Assembly: GCA_036005125.1 (NCBI GenBank)
Contig: DASYQV010000232.1
Location: forward strand, 1 to 16,814
Reading direction: 5' to 3'
Length of the DNA: 16,814 nucleotides
DNA from: DASYQV01 sp036005125
Lineage (GTDB): Bacteria > Acidobacteriota > Vicinamibacteria > Vicinamibacterales > UBA2999
The notes under the pieces were generated by a model. It ran no database searches, was not told where the DNA came from, and saw only the letters and a list, made by a program, of their open reading frames with translations. The translations under genes and the position numbers were made by a program. This document shows, one piece after another, positions 6,296 to 12,047 of the stretch. Position 1 is the stretch's first letter. The number at the start of each line of letters is the position of its first letter.

Positions 6296-7483
6296 TTGCC
6301 GATTCCGATCTTCGCGCGTGCCATCGTCATCGTCCTGGACAGTGTCGGAATCGGGGAACTGCCGGATGCGGCGGTCTATGGTGATGAGGGCAGCGACACG
6401 CTCGGCCACATCGCCGGCCTGGTCCCGCTGAATCTTCCGGCTCTCGTTTCGCTCGGTCTCGGGCGGCTCGTGCCGCTCGCCAGCGGCGCGTCGGCACGGC
6501 CCCGTGGCGCCTGGGGCCGAATGGCAGAAGCCTCGGCCGGCAAGGATTCGGTGACCGGTCACTGGGAGATGATGGGACTCGTCCTCGATCGGCCGTTCCC
6601 CGTGTTTCCACGAGGGTTCCCGCAGGATCTGATCGCGGAGTTCGAACGCCGGATCGGCCGGGCCACGCTCGGCAATGTCGTCGCGTCCGGGACCGAGATC
6701 ATCGAGCGGCTGGGCGCCGAGCACATGCGTACCGGCAAGCCCATCGTTTACACCTCGGCCGACAGCGTCTTTCAGATCGCGGCGCATGAAGAGATCATCC
6801 CGATCGCCGAGCTGTACGGGATCTGCGAGGTCGCCTTCGACCTGGCCGTTCGCGGTCTCGGTGTGGGCCGCGTGATCGCCCGCCCGTTTGTCGGCGTCCC
6901 GGGGAGCTTCAAACGGACGGCGAACCGGCGCGACTATGCGCTCGAGCCGACCGGACCGACGCTGCTCGACCATCTGACGTCGGCGGGAATTCCTGTCGTT
7001 TCGATCGGCAAGATTCAGGACCTGTTCGCCGGCCGCGGCACAGGGCGCTCCCTGCACACGGCCAGCGACGCTGATGGCATGGATCGTCTCACCGAGGTCA
7101 TGGCCGACACCCACCAGGGCTTCGTGTTCGCGAACCTCGTTGACTTCGACACGCAGTACGGCCACAGAAACGACGTGGCAGGCTATGGTGCGAACCTGGA
7201 ACGTTTCGACGCGCGACTGTCCGAGGTGCTCCCGCGGCTGCGCGATGACGACCTGCTCGTGATTACCGCCGATCACGGAAACGATCCCAGCACGCCGAGC
7301 ACGGATCATTCGCGCGAGTACGTGCCGGTGCTCATCGCCGGACCGCGCGTTCGCGCCGGCGTCGACCTCGGCACCCGACCCACCTTCGCCGACCTCGGCC
7401 AGACCATTGCCGCCAACTTCGGCGTCGGACCCCTCGCGCACGGCACCAGCTTTCTGGAGGAGTTAGTTGGCCACCATCCGTGA
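6296..7483 (+). CDS. deoB: Phosphopentomutase DeoB
   Basis: A 395-residue alkaline-phosphatase-superfamily enzyme that interconverts ribose/deoxyribose 1-phosphate and 5-phosphate during nucleoside breakdown and salvage. Metal-binding D15 in IVLDSVGIGELPDA, and GKDSVTGHWEMMG with the phospho-accepting T87, are present. So are VYTSADSVFQIAAHEE, NLVDFDTQYGHRND, and LLVITADHGNDPST followed by DHSREYVPVL, which supply the remaining metal ligands. Length is normal for the family. The start is TTG 6296, directly after the hfq stop, and the conserved sequence begins within a few residues of it. The 3' end overlaps dgt by 17 bases. Placement between hfq and a dNTPase suggests a general nucleotide/RNA housekeeping operon. 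Confidence 0.95.
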   Translation: MPIPIFARAIVIVLDSVGIGELPDAAVYGDEGSDTLGHIAGLVPLNLPALVSLGLGRLVPLASGASARPRGAWGRMAEASAGKDSVTGHWEMMGLVLDRPFPVFPRGFPQDLIAEFERRIGRATLGNVVASGTEIIERLGAEHMRTGKPIVYTSADSVFQIAAHEEIIPIAELYGICEVAFDLAVRGLGVGRVIARPFVGVPGSFKRTANRRDYALEPTGPTLLDHLTSAGIPVVSIGKIQDLFAGRGTGRSLHTASDADGMDRLTEVMADTHQGFVFANLVDFDTQYGHRNDVAGYGANLERFDARLSEVLPRLRDDDLLVITADHGNDPSTPSTDHSREYVPVLIAGPRVRAGVDLGTRPTFADLGQTIAANFGVGPLAHGTSFLEELVGHHP

Positions 7484-8525
7484 AGCGCTGGAGCAGCGGG
7501 AGCGGGAGATGCTCGCGCCGCAGGCCGCCAAGAGCGCCGACTCGCGCGGTCGCCTGCGGCCCGAACCAGAGGACGATGTCCGGCCGGCGTTCCAGCACGA
7601 TCGCGATCGCATCATCCACAGCAAGGCGTTCCGGCGGCTGAAGCACAAGACGCAGGTCTTCTTCGCGCCGGCCGGCGACCACTACCGCACGCGCCTGACG
7701 CACACCCTCGAGGTCTCACAAATCGCACGCACCATTGCAAAGGTGCTGTGCCTTCACGAGGAGCTGACCGAGGCCATCGCGCTCGGCCACGACCTCGGGC
7801 ATACTCCGTTCGGCCACGCCGGCGAGCGGGTGCTGAACGACCTCCTTCCCGGCGGTTTCAACCACTACGATCAGAGCCTCCGCATCGTCGACGTTCTCGA
7901 GAACGACGGGCGCGGGTTGAACCTCACCTGGGAAGTCCGCGACGGCATCGCGCACCATTCGAAGGGAAAGAATGGCGCGCCGGTTGGCGTCGATCCGTCG
8001 AAGCGGTCGGCAACGCTCGAGGGGCAGGTCATGCGCGTTGCCGACCTCATTGCGTACGTCAATCACGATATCGACGATGCGATCCGTGCCGGCATGTTGA
8101 AGGAAACGGACCTTCCGCGCGCGTCCGTCACGGTGCTGGGCGATTCGCCGTCGGTGCGGATCGGCCGCATGGTGCGGGACGTGGTCCTCGAAACGCAGCG
8201 GACCGGGCTCATGGAGATCCGGATGAGCGGCGAGGTGCTCGATGCGACGCTCGCCATGCGCAGTTTCCTCTTCGAGGCCGTGTACGAGAACGGGGAGGCG
8301 ACCGCGGAGTTCGAGAAGGCGACCGGCATCCTCGGCGGCCTGTGGGACAAGGTGCGCGCGCGACCGGAGGAGTTCCTCGACCGGCGCTCGATCGAAACCG
8401 AGGGGGTCGACGTGGCGGCGAGGGATTTTCTCGCGGGCATGACCGACCGGTTCGCCGTGAGCCTGTACGAACGGCTCTTCATCCCCAAGCCATGGGTCGG
8501 GCCGGTGCCGTGGAATCAGCTATAA
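7467..8525 (+). CDS. dgt: dGTPase-like HD-domain dNTP triphosphohydrolase
   Basis: A 352-residue HD-superfamily protein of the deoxyguanosinetriphosphate triphosphohydrolase-like group, which cleaves dNTPs to nucleoside and triphosphate. Conserved motifs are HDRDRIIHSKAFRRLKHKTQVF, RTRLTHTLEVSQIAR with metal His79, and ALGHDLGHTPFGHAGE with the HD pair at 108-109. RVADLIAYVNHDIDDAIRAG supplies the last metal Asp. The C-terminal KPWVGPVPW is unremarkable. The start is TTG 7467 with a strong GGAGGA at 7456-7461, which settles the start inside the deoB 3' end. The stop codon (TAA 8523-8525) lies within a TATAAT hexamer that probably drives the next operon. Substrate preference within the dNTPs cannot be read from sequence. 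Confidence 0.93.
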   Translation: MATIREALEQREREMLAPQAAKSADSRGRLRPEPEDDVRPAFQHDRDRIIHSKAFRRLKHKTQVFFAPAGDHYRTRLTHTLEVSQIARTIAKVLCLHEELTEAIALGHDLGHTPFGHAGERVLNDLLPGGFNHYDQSLRIVDVLENDGRGLNLTWEVRDGIAHHSKGKNGAPVGVDPSKRSATLEGQVMRVADLIAYVNHDIDDAIRAGMLKETDLPRASVTVLGDSPSVRIGRMVRDVVLETQRTGLMEIRMSGEVLDATLAMRSFLFEAVYENGEATAEFEKATGILGGLWDKVRARPEEFLDRRSIETEGVDVAARDFLAGMTDRFAVSLYERLFIPKPWVGPVPWNQL

Positions 8526-8526
8526 T
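8521..8526 (+). promoter_or_regulatory. -10 box TATAAT before yceD-rpmF
   Basis: A consensus TATAAT overlaps the dgt stop codon, 29 bases before the ATG of yceD. The following bases, TCCTAGGCCG, match 3074-3083 (TTCTAGCCCG) at all but two positions. No TTGACA-like -35 is found 16-18 bases upstream, and no TG extension is present. It probably starts the yceD-rpmF-fab transcript. Confidence 0.5.
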
Positions 8527-8555
8527 TCCTAGGCCGAGCGTCGATCGCGGGCCTC

Positions 8556-9086
8556 ATGAGCAAGCTCGATCTCAGTCGAATCCGGCGGGCGGAGACCCAT
8601 TTCGAGCGCACCTTCGACCCGTCCGAGATGACGATGGAGGGCGACGCGTACCGGATCGTAGCGCCGGTCGAGCTGGTCTTCGACATCCACAAGGACAAGG
8701 ACAGGTTCCGGCTCGAGGGAACGCTGAAGACAACCCTGGAGCTCCCGTGCAGCCGGTGCCTCGAGCCGTTCGAGATGCCGATAGACATCGAGTTCGATCA
8801 GAGGTACCTGCCGCAGACGGACGCCACGAGCGAGGTCGAAGCGGAGGTGCCGGAGGACGATCTCGAGACCAGCTACTATCGTGGCGAGGAGATCGACCTC
8901 AGCGATCTCGTGCGGGAGCAGTTCTATCTGGCGCTGCCGATGAAGCCGCTGTGCCGCGACGACTGCGAGGGCCTGTGTCCGCACTGCGGCACGAACCTGA
9001 ATACCGGAACGTGCGACTGTGCTGCCGGCTGGGAGGACCCGCGTCTGGCGCCGCTCAAGAAGCTCAAGACCATTTATGATTCTTGA
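8556..9086 (+). CDS. yceD: YceD/DUF177 family, large-subunit rRNA accumulation protein
   Basis: A 176-residue DUF177 protein. The family is nearly always encoded next to rpmF; in E. coli YceD affects 23S rRNA accumulation. Seen here are LELPCSRCLEPFEMPIDIEF (the conserved CxRCL core), an acidic linker EVEAEVPEDD, EEIDLSDLVREQFYLALPMKPLC, and a C-terminal Cys cluster CRDDCEGLCPHCG...CDC. The cluster is compatible with a zinc site. The start is ATG 8556; GGGC nearby is only a weak ribosome site. The stop codon TGA (9084-9086) is embedded in a TTGATTC heptamer, the inverted partner of the repeats just before rpmF. Confidence 0.9.
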   Translation: MSKLDLSRIRRAETHFERTFDPSEMTMEGDAYRIVAPVELVFDIHKDKDRFRLEGTLKTTLELPCSRCLEPFEMPIDIEFDQRYLPQTDATSEVEAEVPEDDLETSYYRGEEIDLSDLVREQFYLALPMKPLCRDDCEGLCPHCGTNLNTGTCDCAAGWEDPRLAPLKKLKTIYDS

Positions 9087-9141
9087 TTCATGATTTTCAC
9101 ATCACGAACCAATCAAGAATCAGGAATCAAGAATCAAGAAT
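9079..9141. repeat. Heptamer repeats, word GAATCAA / TGATTCT
   Basis: The inverted word TTGATTC (9083-9089, within ATTCTTGATTC 9079-9089) overlaps the yceD stop codon. It faces direct copies at 9117-9123 (GAATCAG), 9124-9130 and 9131-9137 (GAATCAA), and a partial copy ending at 9141. ATTCTTGATTC and GAATCAAGAAT are exact inverses over 11 bases, so a hairpin can form between yceD and rpmF. Six bases separate the array from the rpmF ATG. Confidence 0.85.
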
Positions 9142-9147
9142 ACAAAG

Positions 9148-9330
9148 ATGCCAAATCCAAAGAGACGCCACTCCAAGACCCGCACGGCCAAGCGGCGGAC
9201 GCACGACGCGCTGCGTGCGCCGACCACCGGCCTCTGCCCTCAGTGTCACGAGCCGAAGGCTCCGCACCGCGTGTGCCCGCACTGCGGCTACTATCGCGAG
9301 CGCCAGGTGCGGCCCGTCGACGAGGAGTAA
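9148..9330 (+). CDS. rpmF: 50S ribosomal protein bL32
   Basis: A 60-residue ribosomal protein. The basic N-terminus MPNPKRRHSKTRTAKRRTHD matches the bL32 signature of Lys/Arg blocks separated by Ser/Thr. Two Cys pairs, CPQC and CPHC, form the zinc-ribbon found in the zinc-binding version of bL32. Length is normal. The start is ATG 9148. No Shine-Dalgarno is visible because heptamer repeats run to within six bases of the start. It sits between yceD and the fatty-acid genes, the standard bacterial order. Confidence 0.95.
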   Translation: MPNPKRRHSKTRTAKRRTHDALRAPTTGLCPQCHEPKAPHRVCPHCGYYRERQVRPVDEE

Positions 9331-9334
9331 ACCA

Positions 9335-9363
9335 TTTGTAGATTTGTGATTTGTGATTGGTGA
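9335..9363 (+). repeat. Tandem heptamers, word TTTGTGA (TGATTTG)
   Basis: TTTGTAGA (9335-9342) is followed by TTTGTGA at 9343 and 9350 and TTGGTGA at 9357-9363, then TTGGATC, where the plsX-like sequence begins. The same word reappears between fabG and acpP. The array lies exactly where the first 50-60 codons of plsX would be expected. No inverted arm is present here. Confidence 0.85.
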
Positions 9364-9637
9364 TTGGATCGAGATCGTCGACGCACCCGACGTCGTGGCG
9401 ATGGGCGATCCCCCCTCGGGTCTGTCGCGCCGCGCGTTCCGGCGGTTCCGCAGGCGCCTCGACTATTCCGAATACGGCGCGGCGCCGCTCCTCGGCGTAG
9501 CGGGCCTGACCCTCGTCGGCCACGGACGTTCGTCGGTGAAGGCCGTCCGCAACGCAATCGCCATGGCGTACCGCTTCGCAACCAGCCATTTCATCGACCG
9601 CATCGAACAGGACATCGCGGCCGCGACGGTCTCCTGA
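9353..9637 (+). pseudogene. plsX: plsX remnant (phosphate acyltransferase, N-terminus and core lost)
   Basis: A 94-codon open frame. Residues 6-21 (IEIVDAPDVVAMGDPP) resemble the region about 55-75 of PlsX. Residues 28-90 (FRRFRRRLDYSEYGAAPLLG, then GHGRSS and KAVRNAIAMAYRF) match the PlsX C-terminal end. PlsX is normally about 330-350 residues, so the N-terminus and roughly 190 central residues, including most of the catalytic fold, are missing. The junction is near SGLSRR, and the reading frame is kept across it. PlsX makes acyl-phosphate from acyl-ACP for phospholipid synthesis, and this fragment cannot be expected to do so. It occupies the normal rpmF-plsX position. The GTG at 9353 lies inside heptamer repeats. 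An assembly deletion is an alternative. Confidence 0.75.
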
Positions 9638-9671
9638 TCGTGCACGGCGCATCCGGTCGCTCCCAGGAAAA

Positions 9672-10616
9672 GTGATCGCCTTCATTTTTCCCGGACAGGG
9701 ATCGCAGAAGGTGGGGATGGGCCGCGCGCTTGCCGAGACCTTTCCCGAGGCGCAGGCGGCGTTTGACGAGGCCGATGGCGTCCTCGCGGAACCGGATGAC
9801 AATCTGCCGTTGAGCCGCGTGATTTTCGAGGGCCCTGAGGATCGGCTCACGCTGACCGAGAACGCGCAGCCCGCGATACTCACCGTGAGCATCGCCGCGT
9901 ACCGTGTCCTCGCTGCCCGGAACCTCCAGCCCTCGTTCGTCGCCGGGCACAGTCTCGGAGAGTATTCGGCCAACGTGGCGGCGGGGACGATGAGCTTTGC
10001 GGACGCGCTCAGGCTCGTTCGTCGCCGTGGGCGCTACATGCAGGAGGCGGTGCCACCGGGGGAGGGCGCCATGGCGGCAATCCTCGGTCTCGACACGGCG
10101 GCCGTGGCGCAGGCCTGCGAGGAGGCGGCCGGCGGCGAGGTCGTGAGTCCCGCAAACATCAACGGAGGTGGGCAGGTGGTGATTGCGGGCACCAGGAACG
10201 CCGTGCAGCGTGCGGGCGAGCGCGCGAAAGCGCTCGGCGCGCGGCGCGCGATGGCCCTGGCCGTGAGCGCCCCGTTTCATTGCGCTCTGATGCAGCCGGC
10301 GCAGGACCGCCTGGCGCCGGAGCTCCGGAGCCTGGCCGTTCAGGACCCGCGGATTCCGGTCGTGGCCAACGTCGATGCCCGGCCGAAGACCGACGCGGCT
10401 TCGGCCGTCGAGGCGCTCGTCAGCCAGGTCACGGCTCCTGTACGATGGGAGGACGTCGTGCGTTGTCTTGCGTTGAGGGGCGTCACCACGTATGTTGAGG
10501 TGGGCCCCGGCGCCGTGCTCACCGGCCTGGTGAAAAAAATCCACAAGGAAGCGAGGGTACTGACGTTCGGGGCACCGGGCGATCTGGCCGCGGTGGAAGG
10601 AGCCTTGCGCGTGTAG
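9672..10616 (+). CDS. fabD: Malonyl-CoA:ACP transacylase FabD
   Basis: A 314-residue acyltransferase that loads malonyl onto ACP for fatty-acid elongation. IFPGQGSQKVGMG at the N-terminus, the nucleophile elbow AGHSLGEYSA with Ser94, and RRRGRYMQ with the carboxylate-binding Arg are all present. NINGGGQVVIAG and SAPFHCALMQPA with catalytic His203 follow. The C-terminus has YVEVGPGAVLTGLVKKI. Length is normal. The start is GTG 9672, preceded by AGGAAA. Normally plsX and fabH would precede it; here only the plsX remnant does. The gene is followed by a 277-base gap of repeats before fabG. Confidence 0.96.
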   Translation: MIAFIFPGQGSQKVGMGRALAETFPEAQAAFDEADGVLAEPDDNLPLSRVIFEGPEDRLTLTENAQPAILTVSIAAYRVLAARNLQPSFVAGHSLGEYSANVAAGTMSFADALRLVRRRGRYMQEAVPPGEGAMAAILGLDTAAVAQACEEAAGGEVVSPANINGGGQVVIAGTRNAVQRAGERAKALGARRAMALAVSAPFHCALMQPAQDRLAPELRSLAVQDPRIPVVANVDARPKTDAASAVEALVSQVTAPVRWEDVVRCLALRGVTTYVEVGPGAVLTGLVKKIHKEARVLTFGAPGDLAAVEGALRV

Positions 10617-10682
10617 CTACGACGCACACAAAGACAATGAGCCACCACGCACACGAAGACGATCAGCCACGAAGCACACGAA

Positions 10683-10726
10683 GGTCACAGCGCGGCATAC
10701 CGCAACCAAAATGCCGCGCTGTGACC
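10683..10726. repeat. Perfect 16-bp hairpin
   Basis: GGTCACAGCGCGGCAT (10683-10698) and ATGCCGCGCTGTGACC (10711-10726) are perfect inverted repeats around a 12-base A-rich loop. The core CCGCGCTG is shared with the next hairpin. There is no downstream T-run, so a rho-independent terminator is unlikely. Confidence 0.85.
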
Positions 10727-10743
10727 CAGGCCCTGTCACGTTG

Positions 10744-10801
10744 GTGACACTACCGCGCTGGTAGTATTTGTCAAAAACAAAATCCAGCGCGGTAGTGTCA
10801 C
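10744..10801. repeat. Perfect 18-bp inverted repeat, MITE-like palindrome
   Basis: GTGACACTACCGCGCTGG (10744-10761) and CCAGCGCGGTAGTGTCAC (10784-10801) are exact inverses flanking a 22-base AT-rich centre. The centre contrasts sharply with the GC-rich surroundings. The shape fits a very short non-autonomous element or a REP-like palindrome (the arm carries GTAG). No clear target duplication is visible and no transposase is encoded. Confidence 0.8.
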
Positions 10802-10893
10802 GAAGAAGGAGATGGCCCGGGAACCCCATCTTCGTGGACTTCGTGCTCTTCGTGGCTGATGCGTCGTGACCATCGTGGCCGGCTGGACGGACC

Positions 10894-11634
10894 ATGCTGG
10901 ACCTGAGCGGAAAAATCGCAATCGTGACCGGGGCGTCTCGCGGGATCGGCCGCGGGGTGGCGCAGCTCCTGGCCTCCCGGGGAGCGGTGGTCGTCGCCGC
11001 GGCACGCGGCGAGAACGCCGCGGCGGTCGTGTCGGACATCATCGCGGCCGGCGGGCGGGCCGAGATGGTGGGGGTGGACGTGACCGACGCCGACGCGGTC
11101 CGTGCGATGGTGTCCGGCGCGCTCGAACGGCACGGACACGTGGATATCCTCGTCAACAACGCGGGGATCGTGCGGGACCAGTTGATGTTGCGGATGAAGC
11201 GCGAGGACTGGGATGCCGTCATCGCCACGAATCTGACGGGGGCGTTCACCTGCTGCCAGGCGGTGATGCGGCCGATGATCAAGCAGCGCGCCGGTCGCAT
11301 CGTCAATATCAGCTCGGTCGTCGGCCAGTCGGGCAATGCCGGACAGGCGAATTACGCCGCGTCGAAGGCCGGGCTGATCGGCTTCACCAAGGCACTGGCG
11401 CGCGAGATCGCGTCGCGCGGGGTCACCGTCAATGCCGTCGCGCCCGGAATCATCGACACCGACATGACCCGCGGGATCACCGACCCGGCGCAGAGCGACT
11501 GGTCGTCGCAGATTCCGCTCGGGCGGACCGGCACGGCGGCCGATGTGGCGGCCGCGGTTTGTTTCCTCGTCTCGGATGAGGCGTCGTATATTACAGGGCA
11601 GGTTCTGGGTGTCAACGGCGGCATGTACATGTAA
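10894..11634 (+). CDS. fabG: 3-oxoacyl-ACP reductase FabG
   Basis: A 246-residue short-chain dehydrogenase that reduces 3-oxoacyl-ACP with NADPH in each elongation cycle. The Rossmann motif TGASRGIG (12-19), NNAG (88-91), and the catalytic tetrad N113, S141, Y154 and K158 (NISSVVGQ, NYAASK) are intact. VTVNAVAPGIIDTDM and the C-terminal YITGQVLGVNGGMYM are typical of FabG rather than of other SDRs. The start is ATG 10894, with GGACGG just upstream. Although it belongs to the fab cluster, it is separated from fabD by the long inverted-repeat region, so it may be transcribed or processed separately. Confidence 0.95.
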   Translation: MLDLSGKIAIVTGASRGIGRGVAQLLASRGAVVVAAARGENAAAVVSDIIAAGGRAEMVGVDVTDADAVRAMVSGALERHGHVDILVNNAGIVRDQLMLRMKREDWDAVIATNLTGAFTCCQAVMRPMIKQRAGRIVNISSVVGQSGNAGQANYAASKAGLIGFTKALAREIASRGVTVNAVAPGIIDTDMTRGITDPAQSDWSSQIPLGRTGTAADVAAAVCFLVSDEASYITGQVLGVNGGMYM

Positions 11635-11637
11635 CTA

Positions 11638-11767
11638 TTTGTGATTTGCGATTTGCGATTTGTGATTGGGCGCTCCGGATTCTGTGATTGAATGCGGGCG
11701 GCCGGAAGTGAAATCACTGTTCGATTGCAGATCACGAATCACGAAAGACAAATCACAAATCACAAAT
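11638..11767. repeat. Head-to-head heptamer arrays, word TGATTTG
   Basis: The left arm has TTTGTGA (11638), TTTGCGA (11645, 11652) and TTTGTGA (11659-11665) in exact register. The right arm carries the inverse: ATCACGA (11731, 11738), AAGACAA (11745), ATCACAA (11752, 11759-11765). About 65 bases lie between the arms. Paired, they form a long imperfect AT-rich stem between fabG and acpP. The array ends about 15 bases before the acpP ATG, leaving room for its ribosome site. Confidence 0.9.
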
Positions 11768-11781
11768 GGATAGGGGGCGTG

Positions 11782-12024
11782 ATGGCCGTTGCAGACAAGG
11801 TCAAGAGCATCATCGTGGAGCAGTTGGGTGTTGACGAGGAGGAGGTGACGCCGGATGCCTCCTTTGTCGACGACCTCGGCGCCGACTCGCTCGACACCGT
11901 GGAGCTGGTGATGGCGTTCGAAGAGGAGTTCGGGATTGAGATTCCGGACGAGGACGCCGAGAAGATCACGCGCGTGAAGGAAGCGATCGACTACGTCGAG
12001 GCCCACGCGAAGACCAAGAAGTAG
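11782..12024 (+). CDS. acpP: Acyl carrier protein
   Basis: An 80-residue acidic four-helix protein that carries growing acyl chains on a 4'-phosphopantetheine arm. The attachment site is Ser36 in DDLGADSLDTVELVMAFEEE, a textbook ACP motif. EIPDEDAEKITRVKEAIDYV forms the usual helices III-IV. Length is normal. The start is ATG 11782, with AGGGGG at 11772-11777. The frame is open further upstream to 11692, but that extension runs through heptamer repeats and is not part of the protein. It lies between fabG and fabF as in most bacteria. A possible hairpin overlaps its last codons and the fabF ribosome site. Confidence 0.97.
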   Translation: MAVADKVKSIIVEQLGVDEEEVTPDASFVDDLGADSLDTVELVMAFEEEFGIEIPDEDAEKITRVKEAIDYVEAHAKTKK

Positions 12025-12040
12025 CCGGAAGCCTTCTTGG
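12014..12040 (+). promoter_or_regulatory. Hairpin across the acpP stop and fabF ribosome site
   Basis: CCAAGAAG (12014-12021, last acpP codons) is the exact inverse of CTTCTTGG (12033-12040), with an 11-base loop holding the stop codon. The final GG is also the first part of GGAGGG (12039-12044), the fabF Shine-Dalgarno. Pairing would partly hide the fabF site unless ribosomes are finishing acpP, allowing coupling or dampening of fabF relative to acpP. Eight base pairs could also arise by chance. Confidence 0.4.
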
Positions 12041-12047
12041 AGGGATA

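Larger units (their letters stand above)
10622..10871. repeat. Composite inverted-repeat region between fabD and fabG
   Basis: This 277-base gap holds no gene. Its left side starts with a tandem pair of 25-base units (10622-10646, 10647-10671; 21 of 25 identical). CACGAAG-type units follow up to 10683. Its right side has three nonamers, CTTCGTGGA, CTTCGTGCT and CTTCGTGGC (10830-10856). ATCAGCCACGAAG (10662-10674) is the exact inverse of CTTCGTGGCTGAT (10848-10860), so the two sides can pair around two internal perfect hairpins. No T-run marks it as a simple terminator. Confidence 0.8.

Noticed and set aside
5921..7441. Long minus-strand open frame opposite deoB and hfq
   Set aside because: It lies antisense to clearly conserved deoB and hfq, and its Arg/Asp/Gly/Val-rich product has no recognisable motif. 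High GC opens such antisense frames routinely; similar ones oppose fabD, fabF and etfA.
9353..9637. A novel small gene between rpmF and fabD
   Set aside because: Its two halves resemble separate parts of PlsX, and its position is where plsX belongs, so a remnant explains it better than a new gene.
10683..10801. Rho-independent terminators
   Set aside because: Both hairpins are strong, but neither is followed by a T-run on either strand; they fit repeat elements better.
11692..11781. 30-codon N-terminal extension of acpP
   Set aside because: The frame stays open upstream of ATG 11782, but the codons run through inverted heptamer repeats. AGGGGG stands just before the ATG, and ACPs start at that point.
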